From the NCBI GenBank assembly GCA_030998225.1, contig JAPYXD010000466.1, forward strand, positions 7,915,001 through 7,979,000: a stretch of 64,000 nt of DNA, given 5' to 3'. Shown here piece by piece: positions 22,737 to 33,752 of the stretch (its first letter is position 1; every line of letters begins with the position of its first letter). A program made the position numbers and the translations under genes. The stretch comes from Diplolepis rosae (lineage: Eukaryota > Arthropoda > Insecta > Hymenoptera > Diplolepididae). A model generated the notes under the pieces. The model was not told the DNA's origin and did not search any database. It saw only the letters and a list, made by a program, of their open reading frames with translations.

Positions 22737-23558
22737 CCCAAGTGCGAATTGCCGGAACTGAAAACACGGTCCAGTACTGGACCAATCTTGGCAGCCATAA
22801 GTTGGCCAATGTTACTAGACCAATATCAGCGCTCAAATCGGCCCAGTGTTGTCCCAGTACTGGCACGGTACGTTGGAAATCAAAATTTTCCATGCTTGCG
22901 CCGAAGCTTGGACCAGCAATGGCACTTTACTGGTCTGAAAGTCGGCATTACTCCGGCAAACTGTGCTGGAAGTCAAAAACTCAGAGTCTGGCCCAGTAAT
23001 GGCAATTTACTGGTTACAAAGTCGGCATTACTCCGGCAAACCGTGTTGTATGTCAAAAAGCCAGTGTCCGGCCCACTAACGGCCCATCACTGGTCTGAAA
23101 GTCGGCATTACTCCGGCAAACTGTGCTGGAAGTCAAAAACTCAGAGTCTGGCCCAGTAATGGCAATTTACTGGGTTGAAAGTCGGCATTACTTTGGCAAC
23201 CCATGTTATTAATTTATAATACTGTGCCAAAAGTCATCTTTACTTCAACAAACCATCTTTTACGTAGAAGAGCCAGAGTTAACAATTTTTGTATTAAAGT
23301 TCGGTAAAGAACAGTTAACTAAATCTAGTCTTCAAATTCGAGTACACAAGCGCAGCCCTTAGATATCATTTCGGTAATGGGCCATTAACATATGCCGATT
23401 TCGAGCCATTACTGGCAGTTAGTGACGGGCAAGTGAAGGTGGCCAAGTGCAGCCCTTAGATATCATTTCAGTAATGGCGCAGCACTGGCGGCCAAGTCTC
23501 GGCAACATATTTGCCACTACTGGGCCAAAGTTGGGCCGTTTATGATTTCGCACTTGGG
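22737..23558. mobile_element. Satellite-bearing insertion with CCCAAGTGCGAA termini
   Basis: Inverted ends of 12 bases (CCCAAGTGCGAA) bound 822 bases that are absent from hAT copies 1 and 3 at this point. AA lies on both sides, so any target duplication is very short. The interior is rich in GGCCCAGT and TACTGG half-palindromes. No coding frame is credible. I do not recognise the superfamily. Confidence 0.7.
22941..23260 (+). repeat. 80-bp tandem repeat, four units
   Basis: GTCGGCATTACTCCGGCAAA recurs at 22941, 23021 and 23101, with a diverged unit at 23181, giving an exact 80-base period. Units include GTCTGGCCCAGTAATGGCAA. The repeat lies wholly within the CCCAAGTGCGAA insertion. Confidence 0.9.
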
Positions 23559-23773
23559 AAGTAATTCAAGTTTTCTTCGCATAAATTACGCTTTGATTTA
23601 AATAATTGTTTGACAGTTTCGGGACAGTTTATGCACTTTTTTAAGTGCTCTACTTGTCGAGTGGCATGCTTTCTGTACACCTGATCACAGTATTTGCACT
23701 TGAAAGAAGTTTTATTTTGCTTATCAATAATTTTCATAAAATAATTCCAAACTATATTCTTTTTTTTCCCCAT
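23540..23773 (-). pseudogene. hAT BED-type zinc finger exon remnant
   Basis: A frame of 77 codons. It reads SFKCKYCDQVYRKHATRQ and then VEHLKKCINC, a BED finger (C-x2-C ... H-x4-C type) that binds DNA at the N-terminus of hAT transposases. A WNYF segment precedes it, as is usual. Its last codons run into the satellite insertion, so the tail is not native. The same finger is visible in copies 1 and 3. Confidence 0.75.
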
Positions 23774-24059
23774 TTTTATTGCGCACGTTACACGAACTTC
23801 CAGAACAAAGCATTTATCAAAAACAATTGAAAAAACTTGAACTGTTACGGAAAAATATTTTTAAATTCTCATAAATTCTCGAAGAGAACATTCATCAGAG
23901 AAATTCTCAGTCATATTCCCGTGCTCCCAGACATATTTTCGGTCACATAAACTATTTAGAACTCTTCGGCTCACCATTACACGATCGACAATATTCTCGA
24001 GATCGTTCTTGAGAATATTCTCCGAATTTAAATTCTCGAGAATTTAACAACTCTAGTTT

Positions 24060-24780
24060 GCAAACGAGTTTTAAAAAAAATGAAAATTAGGGCTAAAATT
24101 TTGAAAAAACAATTTTTTTACCAGAACCGCCAATTTGTTTTTTTGAAAGAACAAAAGTTGTGCTGAATTGTGCTAGATTTATGCTGACTTGTGCTGCAAA
24201 CGAGTTATGAAAAAAATGAAAATTAGGCCTAAATTTTGAAAAAACAATTTTTTTACCAGCACCGCCATTTTGTTTTTTTGAAAAAATAAAAGTTGTGCCG
24301 AATTGTGCTAGGCTAGCACAATAAATATCTTTCTTATCAATTATCTCTCAGACGCATCCTTATCAAAATAAATACATATTTGTAAATTTCAAAATTTGTT
24401 TAGACATACAATTTTCAAAAATGCCAATTTCGAAATAAGAAAAGTTGTACTGAGTTGTGCTAGGCGAGCACAATAAATCTCTCGTTAATAAATCATCTCT
24501 CAGAAGTATCCTTTTCAAAATAAACACATATTTGTCAATTTCAAAATTTGTTTAGACATACAATTTTCAAAAATGCCAATTTCGAAATAAGAAAAGTTGT
24601 ACTGAGTTGTGCTAGGCGAGCACAATAAATCTCTCGTTAATAAATCATCTCTCAGATGCATCCTTTTCAAACTAAATACATATTTGTCAATTTCAAAATT
24701 TGTTAGGCGAGTACAACAATAAACTCTCATAACATTTTCCAATACAGATTAATATTTTCCAAATGAAAACTCATTTCTCA
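24060..24780 (+). repeat. Array of about 150-bp repeats with a GTGCTAGGCGAGCAC core
   Basis: The core TGTGCTAGGCGAGCACAATA recurs at about 24302, 24459 and 24608, with a broken unit at 24703. Each unit also has CAAAATTTGTTTAGACATAC. The same repeat family lies in opposite orientation at 35480-36415. Confidence 0.85.
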
Positions 24781-25217
24781 GAGTTCAAAGAGTTCTGTTT
24801 ACAGTTCTGGATTCTTCTCAATTAGTTCTAAAAATAAGTCCAAATACATTTTATTCTGAAATTAAAATTCACAAAACATTCGTACTTCAAAGTATTCAAA
24901 ATAATTTAACATACACTCTCGATTACATTGCCTTCATACGTATTCCACGAGGATCATCTGCGTAAGATAAAGAAGCCACAAAGATCTCAGTCATCATATT
25001 CATTGAAAACAAGGGGAACAACGGTGCAAACTCATCCACGTCCAGCAGAAAAGAAAAGCGGTATTCAGTTCGCAACGCCAAGTTCGGGAATCAATCGACA
25101 GGAGAAGGAATCGCTCATCTACGTGCTTGAAAATAATACAAAGGTAAGCTTGTAGCTAATAAGAATCGCCCTTCCTTCCTTAATTTGTCGTATCCTATCT
25201 AAGTTGAATAAATAAAA

Positions 25218-25931
25218 ATGGCAGCACGCATTAAAGAAATCGTCCAAAAACGTGGAAATATGAAGGCGCAAATTACGAATTTTCGGAAATTTATCGAAGA
25301 AAACAAAGAAGTAGAAGTGTCAATCGAAAACATCACGCGACGAATAGAAAAATTAAATAAAACGTTCGATCCCTTTGAAGATATATCGGACGAACTCGAG
25401 TTGCTCGACGAAGAAAGGGCAGAGGAATATTCTACCGCGCGGCTTGAAATACAAGAAAGTTACTTCAAGGTACTCGACGCAGCCGACGAAATAAAGAAAC
25501 GAGCTGCCTCGCGTGACCAAATTATTATGCCGGTACGAAACGAAATCGTCAACAATTCTTCAAATCGTGTTACTAAACGGAGAATTAAACTTCCTGACGC
25601 GATACTTCCGACTTTTAACGGCAAATACGAAGATTGGCTCGCGTTTAAAGATGGCTTTACTTCTATGATCGACTCTCAAGGGGATCTTTCAAACATTGAA
25701 AAATTGCAATATTTAAAAAGTAGTTTGAGCGGCGAGACAGAAGATAAAATAAAAACACTCAATATAACAGATGACAATTATCAACGCGCTTGGACCATTC
25801 TTAAAAAAGCGTATGCCGATGATCGCTTAATAATATCAAAACACATAAATTTGATCTTATCGTTACCCGTGCAACACCGTGAATCAGCCGACGGTTACGC
25901 AAACTGGCTGACGATACTCAACAACACGTAG
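25218..25931 (+). pseudogene. BEL/Pao gag, capsid part
   Basis: A frame of 237 codons. It opens with a charged coiled-coil region (about residues 10-100), followed by LPDAILPTFNGKYEDWLAFK, the conserved start of the BEL/Pao gag core, and then SNIEKLQYLKSSLSGE, also typical. The frame ends early at 25931, and the same protein resumes in another frame at about 25940, so a frameshift broke it. The ATG at 25218 has a start context of AAAA. Confidence 0.85.
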
Positions 25932-25939
25932 AATCACTT

Positions 25940-26397
25940 TCTTCCCTCGGTGTGAACGTAACAGAAGAAATCCTCGTTCAAAATCTAGAAAACAAATTAT
26001 ATAAAACTACTGCTGATAAATGGGAAGAAACGTTAGAACGCGGCTTATCAAAAAGAGACTCAGAAAATTCAGATAAATGATAAATGAAGCTGAATATAAT
26101 AAGGGAAATCGGGCTCAAAACAAAAGAAAGGTTAAAAACGGTTCGAGACAAACTTTCCTTACGGTGTCCGGATATAAATGTCCCATATGCAACGAGTCGC
26201 ACGCTCTATATCGTTGTAAAAAATTCAAAGATTCATCGATATCAAAACGAAAAGAAATCGTAGTAAAAGCGTCATTATGCTTGATGTGTTTGCGTAGTCA
26301 CGCCGGAAAGGAATGTAAATTCCAAAAATGCATGATTTGTGACCGCAAAGAAAACTATTTGTTGCACGAACATCAATCGTCCGAAAGGAAAGAATGA
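25940..26397 (+). pseudogene. BEL/Pao gag, zinc-knuckle part
   Basis: Continues gag with an internal stop near 26080. The open piece 26077-26397 holds CPICNESHALYRCKKF and then CLMCLRSHAGKECKF, two CxxC knuckle-like units characteristic of BEL/Pao Gag-Pol just before the protease. It binds nucleic acid in the intact element. Confidence 0.8.
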
Positions 26398-26917
26398 CAT
26401 GACGAACCTACAGGATTCAGCGCGCGTTGCATAGCTTCTATTACACAATCATTGCCAAACGAATTAATAACAACAGCGCGATTAGCTATAATCAATCAAG
26501 ATGGTAAAGTTATTACATGTTGCGCGTTACTCGATACATGCTCGACTATTAACTTAATCAACGAAGATTTGGCGACAAGCTTAAATTACCAAAGAAAAGG
26601 TGCAGAATTCCTGTAGGAGCACTCAACCAACTGTCAACGACAACCAAACATGTGGTTACAGCGACCATACGATCATTACAGAATGATTATTCAAGAACAA
26701 TGAACTTTTTAACGATTCCTAGCATATCTGAAGCTAAAGATTCTGGCGGATAGAAGACGGACCAGGTAAAACACAGCAGGCAGAAGAAGAAAATTATTGC
26801 GAGAGTCATTTTACAAAAAACGTATCGCGCAATGAGACCGGCAGATACGTAGTCGCTCTTCCTTTCCAAGAAAAATACACTGAACTTGGAGAATCATACA
26901 CTCAAGCGCTTAATCGT
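26398..26917 (+). pseudogene. BEL/Pao aspartic protease region, degenerate
   Basis: At about 26480-26580 the plus strand reads TCCALLDTCSTINLI, where D-T-C-S replaces the usual D-S-G of retropepsins. That replacement is common in BEL/Pao. Frames change afterwards, and a stop at about 26751 separates it from the reverse transcriptase. Confidence 0.65.
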
Positions 26918-27934
26918 TTGAACTCTCTTTGCCGCAAGTTCCAGAAAAATCCTGAGTTTCATACAAAATATAAAGATGTATTGGAAGAATATATCACTTT
27001 AGGACACATGTCTGAAGTGAAAAATGCACCAAGGGATATTGGATTTTTTCTACCACATCACGCGGTTACAAAGGAATCAAGCGCGACTACAAAACTACGA
27101 GTCGTTTTTGACGCATCTGCAAAAACAAGCAATGGTCTCTCATTAAATGACATTCTCACCGTCGGACCAACTATCCAAGACGACATCGTTTCTCATCTAC
27201 TCCGATTTCGCACACACAAGTACGTAATATCCGCCGATATAGAAAAGATGTATAGACAAGTACTGGTACGGAAAAAGGATAGAATGTATCAGCGAGTTTT
27301 ATGGAAAATGAATGAAGAAGTAAAAATTTATGAATTAAACACAGTTACCTTTGGTTTAGCTTCCGCACCTTATCTCGCAATACGAAGTCTCAAGCAGTTA
27401 GCCATCGACGAAGGACACAAATTTCCTCTTGCTGCCAGCGTACTATTAAAGGATTTATACGTCGACAATTTATTGACTGGCTCAGAAACAATTCAAGAAG
27501 CTTGTAAGATAAGGAATCAAATTACAGCATTATTAAAACTTGGTTGTTTTCCATCGCGACAATGGGCATCGAACAATTCTGAAATTCTTAAAGGATTGAG
27601 TAAAGAACAAATAGATTCTCACTTCCAACTCGACGATGATCACACTGTAAAACCTCTTGGTATTTCATGGAACGCGAAAACAGATAGTATAGTATATACG
27701 GTAAATGCTCCAAACATCAAACAAGCCCGTTCAAAAAGAGCAATATTGTCGGAAATCGCGAAGATCTTCGATCCTCTTGGTCTATTAGGTCCTGTCATCT
27801 TATATGCAAAAACCATAATGCAAGATTTATGGAATGAAGGACTTCATTGGGACGAATCAATACCTCTACACATCTATACTAAATGGACTGACCTTTACAA
27901 GCAACTACCAATGATAAATAATATTGCCTTTTAA
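26918..27934 (+). pseudogene. BEL/Pao reverse transcriptase
   Basis: A frame of 338 codons, the longest intact piece of the element. It has TKLRVVFDASAKTSNG (the conserved LRVVFDAS), ISADIEKMYRQVLV (motif A with its Asp), TFGLASAPYLA (motif B) and LYVDNLLTG, where the usual YVDD box reads YVDN. The missing second Asp should abolish polymerase activity. IFDPLGLLGPV is the well-known segment following the RT. The ATG at 26918 is probably internal to pol. Confidence 0.9.
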
Positions 27935-28554
27935 AGAAGATCAGCAATCAAGAAGGAAAATCAGATTCAATTACACGGCTTCTGTGACGCAAGTACAAAG
28001 GGATATGGTGCATTCACATATCTACGATCAATTAACGAAAATGGAAAAATCATTTCAAATTTGCTTTGCGCCAAGTCCCGCGTCGCACCTTTAAAGGCGA
28101 GAACTATACCACGTCTCGAATTGTGTGGTGCATTATTACTTGTCGGTTTATATAAACAAGTCAAGAGGGCCATCGACATTCCATTTGAAAAAATAATCTT
28201 TTGGTCAGACTCTTCAATTGTATTACATTGAATAAAAACTTCGCCAAACTTATTAAAAGTCTTTGTTTCAAATTGCGTTTCAAAAATTCAAAGCTTATCA
28301 ACTCCGCATCTCTGGAAACATGTACGTTCTGAAGACAACCCAGCTGACGCACTATCAAGAGGACAACTTCCTAATGAGTTCTTAAAAAATAACATGTGGA
28401 TAAACGGACCACAATGGCTTTGCTGTGACGAAAAATCTTGGCCAAAAACAACAATTCCCGGTTTAAACAATGATTTGCCAGAAGTAAGAAAAGGAATATA
28501 ACTTTTGACAAATTCCGCTAAAAACGAAGATGCAATAAAAAAGGGCTGCGAAAT
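27935..28554 (+). pseudogene. BEL/Pao RNase H region, broken
   Basis: After a stop near 27932 the frame continues with GFCDASTKGYGAFTY (RNase H first Asp), TIPRLELCGALL (Glu) and FWSDSSIVLH followed by TGA, where a Trp codon is expected. It then reads RSEDNPADALSRG, the conserved end of the domain. The frame is cut by the CAGGGTTGCC element at 28555. In life the domain removes RNA from RNA/DNA hybrids. Confidence 0.8.
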
Positions 28555-30210
28555 CAGGGTTGCCACAAGTTTCAGTATTCTAATTTCGCTGACTTTTCCC
28601 TGACTTTTCCCTGACCAAAATCTATTGTAAGAGGACTCATCTCGGTGGAACTATATTCCTATAATAGAATATTTGCGTGTTTTTCCCTGTTATTTTTCAA
28701 CAGAGAGGATGTTAAATAAGAGAAGGTAAGATAGAAACAATGTATTTTTATTTATTCATTTTTTATCAAAACTTAAAAGGAAACGAACTGGTATGCCATA
28801 ACTTGCATGTTGCTATCGAACGTTAAATATAAAAAATGGCATCATAGGAAATTTATAACTTTTTGGTTATATTAATCACAGCGGGGTCAACTTAAAGAGA
28901 TCAATCTTACATATTAGTAGTTTCATTGTTTAAACAATTTTCGCATGTTTGACCCCTCAGTGAAAAAATGTGAAAAAATATTTAATATCTTCCGATTTAA
29001 TTGAGTCTCCACTTTTATTAAATATGCGCTAGTTACATTGTGACATAGCGCATATGATACTTCTTTTTCCACATTTTTTCACTGAGGGGGCAAACATGCG
29101 AAAATTTTTAAAACAATTAAACTACTAATATCTGTATTTAATTAACAAAACAAAAATTATATAAATATTTATATGAAACCTAACGTAATAAGCTAAAAAA
29201 TGAAACAAAACCGAAATCGATTTAATTATTTCAACCGGAGATAATGAATGTTAAGCACAAGAGACTTTAGCATTTTGTCCAATTTTATCAAAAGTTTAAA
29301 TTAATATATCTCTCAAAAAAAATTTTTCTTTCGAAAATCCTGATATATGTGTCGATTAAATTAATAAAAAGATGCCACAGAATAAAATTTAAGACTTAAG
29401 AATGTGAACAATCTTTTTTTTTTGAAATCCGTACGATTTGCAAAGGAATGTCCCATATAAGTTACAATAAAAGTTTATGTAATATTATTTTTTTTTTAAA
29501 GTTATCATTTCATAATTAGTTTATACATGCTTGTTCTGCAATATCAATTTGACAGAATAGAATAATAAAGATTCGTTGTTCTTATTTCCAAATTACTTTA
29601 CAGATATTTATTCTTTTTATAGCTACTTTTCTTTTGAAAAAAAGTATTCCAGAACGTCATCCTTCAAAAATTTTCGCCAATAACAGAGTAAATAACGAAT
29701 TACCAGTTTTGCTGCCGATTTACCGAATTACGGTAAGAAATTACCAGTGACCAAAAAATGGCAGTATCGGCACATCACTAGTCCAGAAGCAAAGGCCGAA
29801 CCATGTTTGCCTAGCAAGAGGAGCACTTACTGTCACTTAGCCGTAAGAATGTGAAACCACGCGAGTATACACAGAACGTGGACGTTTTCGGCCGCCACCA
29901 CTGACCCGTGTGGATCTGCACACAATCAAACTTCGTTCAAACGTGGCGCGAAGCAGACGGCATATTTAAAATTACTAAATAGATAATTTAAGAAATTACC
30001 CTCCTTTTTTAGATATTTTAAAAAACCTTCACCTAATATCAATATCTAAAAGATCTTTTTCGAATTTTAGGATGATTTAAACACTTGAGAAAAAAAATGT
30101 TCAGTAAAATGTGTAGTTCAATAAATGTTAAAAACTTCAAAACAAAATATAGATTTATATATTTTTTAGTATTGTAAATAAACTATTTCAAATAAAAAAT
30201 TATGCCTAAG

Positions 30211-30508
30211 GGAGCGTTCACATAATACGTCACACAGTTTATGGGACGGGGGGGTCTGCAAATTGTGACGTGGTGTGACATGTCGGGAGGGGGGTCTGCC
30301 CTCTGCGTTACGTCACACATTAAATGTGTACCCACGAAATTTTTTACTGGATTTTGTACGCGTTAACGAAAATTTTTTTATAAAATTAAGAGGTGTGACG
30401 TGACATCGAGGGGGGGGGGCTGAGGTTTGCGACCATGTGTAACATGGGGTGACGGGGGGGTAAAAAATAGCTAAAAATCGCGTGACGTATTATGTGAACG
30501 GCCCCTAA
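30211..30508. mobile_element. MITE with GTTCACATAATACGTCAC ends
   Basis: About 298 bases bounded by inverted AGCGTTCACATAATACGTCA-like sequences, with G-rich GGGGGGG runs inside. It is nested in the 28555-32656 element. Confidence 0.8.
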
Positions 30509-30639
30509 AATACTTTATATTAAAACGTTATAAATATAAAAAACATAAATTGTATTTAAATTTACACACAAAATTAGACAATAAGATTTTTTTGATAGAA
30601 AGCAACATGAAAAAACATTAAATTCTAATAAAATATTTT

Positions 30640-32400
30640 TTATAGTTTTTGAAATATGTAACATTTTTTATGAAATGTCGTTTTCGAATCCCAAGTGCGA
30701 ATAAAAGGTTTCATTGTTTGAAAAGAAATCATGCCTAAATTTGGATACGAAATTACATCATAAGATTTCTGTGCTGTGAAGGAAAGTTGAAGAATATTTC
30801 GTTCAAATAAAGTGCTTCGAAACAAATTTTATAATATATATTCTATTATATTTTGTCAATATATTAGTGAAAATAAAGGTTTAAAATATTTAATAAATAT
30901 ATACATATACACTATATTTAAATATGCATACAAAATAAAACTGAAATTTCTTTGGTATGAAGCAAAATTATTAATTATTTAACGCACTTTAGTGAATGAT
31001 AGTTTTATCTATAAACATTATGGAAATCCCTGTTAAAATTAACATTTTGAAGAAAATTTCTTATTTTATTAGTTTAACAGGCATTCCTTAGCGAATTTAT
31101 AAGTTGAACACGCAGAAAAAAGTTTAGTAAAATTTACAGAAAGTTCAGTACTTATTTTTACAAATTGAATTTTGAGTAGATATATTACCAGAAATCTGGT
31201 CCAATTAACCGTTTTTTTGTACAGTCCACTTAACTTCCAGTGAAATCTACCAAACTTAATTTTTTCGTATCTGATAGATTTCACTCGATACTAAGGGAAA
31301 CGTACAGAAAATATGTATACATGCACATGCATCAACTTTTGTTTTCAAAATTTTGGAAATGGTAAAGAAGATAGAAACGGACATAGATAGACTACTTTTG
31401 GTTTTGACAATGAAACGAAATTTTCTGATACATATTTTTTTTTAATTTAACTTTTTTAAATTTCTAAACCGCAGTAGTCTATCTACGTCCGTTTTTATCG
31501 TCTTTATCATTTCGCAAATTTTGAGCAAAAAATACCTAGCTCTTAAATACTTCAATACATTTCCTAAAAAGCTTATTTTTTCCTTTCTATAGAGTTTTTG
31601 AATTTTCAAATTAAGAGTCTCTGCATATACAACAAAAACACAATGTTTATTTTAAACTTGAACCTCATATTTATTGTAAAACACAATTTTGTGCATAATT
31701 TTTAAATTACAATATTAGATTTAAAAGCTACATAAAGTTTAAATCGATATATTTTTTTTAAATTATTAACATTTATTGACTTTCAAATGTTAATGCAAAA
31801 TCATATTTCAAGTGTCTAAATCATTCTAAAAATTTAACAAAATTTTTCAGGTATTTTTTTGGGCAAATATTTTTCAAAATATATGAAATCAAATAATTTA
31901 AGTTTTTATTAAATAATTTAAATTTAAATTAAATATTCCATAAATAATGAATTGGCGTGCCTTTTGCGCTTTTTTCGCGCGGAGTCAGGAAAAACATACA
32001 TAATTTTACCGATTCAACAATTTTAAATAGTTATAGCACAAAATTTTTGCAAATTTAGTAGATATTTTAATACAATTCACCGCTTTTTGGAAAGTATAAT
32101 ACATTTGCTGATAATCATTACCAAAATGCAAGTAAAATTAATAAAATAAGCAATTTTCTTCAAAATGTTGATTTTAACAGGCATTTCCGTAATATTTATC
32201 GACAAAACTATTATTTAAACAAAATTTGTTTCAAAGCATTTTATTCAAACGAAACAGTCTTCAACTTTACTTTATAGCAGAGAAATCTCATGATGTAATT
32301 TCGTATCCAAATTCAGGCATGATTTCTTTTTAAACAATGATAACTTTTATTCGCACTTGGGATTCGAAAACGACATTTCATAAAAAATGTTACATATTTC
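30640..32400. repeat. Large inverted repeat (foldback) inside the 4.1-kb element
   Basis: About 30640-31080 matches the complement of 32130-32400, including AACATTTTTTATGAAATGTC and CGAATCCCAAGTGCGAATAA. At the centre a smaller hairpin (about 31360-31515) repeats TAGTCTATCTACGTCCG in both directions. The short frames at 30640-30825 and 32337-32573 are the two arms read as protein and are not genes. Confidence 0.75.
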
Positions 32401-32656
32401 AGTCAGTAGTGGGGGCCGAAAAGTTCCACGATCTGAGAACACTTTTGCTAGCCTGTGTCTGCTGCGGCGAGTTAACCGAGCAAGAAGGAAGAAGAGTTGG
32501 AAGAACTGACCGCGGCACAGTGAAACGCAGTAACGCACGATCTGGCCACAGCGATTCCCTGACTAAACCTTAAATTCCCTGACTTTTCCCTGACTTTTCC
32601 AGACCACTACGATTTCCCTGACTTTTCCCTGACTTCCCTGACTTGTGGCAACCCTG

Positions 32657-32810
32657 GAATTCTTCAGGAAATTCTCCTCTTTTAATAAACTAAAAAGATT
32701 CGTTGCTTAAGCCCTATATTTGAAACGTACAAAATTATACCTGGGAAGTTTGCAAGTTCAAGATTTATTAGATGCCACCGGCGCGCAAACTCGTGTTTTC
32801 GCTACAGTTA
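32657..32810 (+). pseudogene. BEL/Pao pol continuation after the insertion
   Basis: Reads FFRKFSSFNKLKRFVA, then a stop, then ALYLKRTK. This is the FSS-x-x-KL-x-RxxA segment that follows RNase H in BEL/Pao pol. It shows that the 4.1-kb element landed inside pol. Coding similarity fades after about 32800. Confidence 0.6.
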
Positions 32811-33217
32811 ACAGTAGCGCAATGTAGTATATTGCACTACAGAGGAATGAAATGTAAAAATTGAACTGCGCATGCGCCTATTGCCATGCAACGGAGCACA
32901 ATCTTCTTCTTCTTCTTATTCTTCTTCTTTTTCCTACAGCGTTAGCACCTTACTGTCAAAGCCTTGTACATTTGAACTGCGCATGCGTCTATTAAAATCC
33001 ATTACTACTACACAACATTGATAAAATCAAAATGGCCGGGACTAGTCGCGACATATCAAGTGTAATGACTAGCGCCGCAAACAACTACAATACTAGATTA
33101 GATTCGAGTGTACGCATAAAAACTCGTATACGCACCGAAGTCACATAAAATATAAATCGTCTTAAGTTGGACAAATGTTGTTTAAGTTGATTGAAATTTG
33201 GCATGCACACAATGTAT
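32811..33217. other. Unassigned sequence with TTC microsatellite
   Basis: A (TTC)n tract lies at about 32900-32932. AACTGCGCATGCGC-like sequence occurs twice (about 32866 and 32974). No gene was seen. Confidence 0.5.
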
Positions 33218-33225
33218 GGTCTAGT

Positions 33226-33718
33226 GAGGGTGACCATCCGTCCGAATTTCCCCGGACATGCCCTCATTTTAGGGCTTGTGTGAGTTGTCCTACAGGATTT
33301 TTGACTTTGTCCGGGTTTTTGTCCGGATTTTTCAAAAGATAAATTTTTATTTTTTAATCAACTTTTGGATCATTTCTTGTACAAAATTTTATCATTCAAT
33401 GCCATCTAACGATTTCTTCGCCAATTGGCAAGCCTCAATAACTCAAAAATAATCTTTCAACTCAATAGATTATTAATTAAAATGCAACAAGGTTCAAAAA
33501 TAAAAATATAAGATGTTAAGCGTTGATAACATTTAATAAAATAGTCACTTTTCTGTCCTATCTTGTCCTCATTTTCAAACTTTTCTATCGTACTTTTGTC
33601 CGCTTTTCAAACTTTTCTATCCTACTTTGTCCGCTTTTTCAAACTTTTCTGTCCTACTTTGTCCTCATTTTTCAAACCTTTTTGTCCTACTTTTCGAAAA
33701 TCAATTATGGTTACCCTA
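33226..33718. mobile_element. hAT-like MITE with AGGGTGACCAT ends and 8-bp duplication
   Basis: The ends GAGGGTGACCAT and ATGGTTACCCTA are imperfect inverted copies. GGTCTAGT is duplicated exactly at 33218-33225 and 33719-33726. The right half holds four copies of a unit of about 32 bases with TTTTCAAACTTTTCTGTCCT (33575-33700). Confidence 0.85.
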
Positions 33719-33752
33719 GGTCTAGTGATGCCGGCAATGTCATCAAAAACCT

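Larger units (their letters stand above)
22450..23966. mobile_element. Non-autonomous hAT element, copy 2, itself interrupted
   Basis: The ends are TGGAGTTCTAAA and TTTAGAACTCTT, with the exact 8-bp target duplication CGGCTCAC at 22442-22449 and 23967-23974. It has the same interior as copy 1, but is split at 22737-23558 by a satellite-bearing insertion. Confidence 0.9.
28555..32656. mobile_element. 4.1-kb DNA element with CAGGGTTGCCACAAGT ends, inserted in BEL/Pao pol
   Basis: The inverted ends CAGGGTTGCCACAAGT and ACTTGTGGCAACCCTG are exact. Just inside both ends lie clustered TTCCCTGACTTT repeats (three or more on each side), the subterminal repeats to which a transposase usually binds. 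No transposase frame is seen, so it is non-autonomous. I could not find an exact target duplication. Confidence 0.8.
25218..32810 (+). mobile_element. BEL/Pao LTR retrotransposon remnant, split by a 4.1-kb insertion
   Basis: Gag, zinc-knuckle region, protease, reverse transcriptase and RNase H follow in BEL/Pao order on the plus strand up to 28554. Pol then resumes at about 32657 for roughly 150 bases. LTRs were not identified with confidence, and the integrase is missing or unrecognisable. Confidence 0.8.

Noticed and set aside
22941..23260. CRISPR-like array
   Set aside because: The 80-base units are contiguous, without unique spacers, and lie inside a eukaryotic transposon.
24060..24910. 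5' LTR of the BEL/Pao element
   Set aside because: Its second copy is inverted, not direct, and no primer site was recognised, so it is recorded only as a repeat array.
32337..32573. 78-codon frame resembling the one at 30640-30825
   Set aside because: The two are the arms of one inverted repeat. The similarity is DNA structure, not a protein family.
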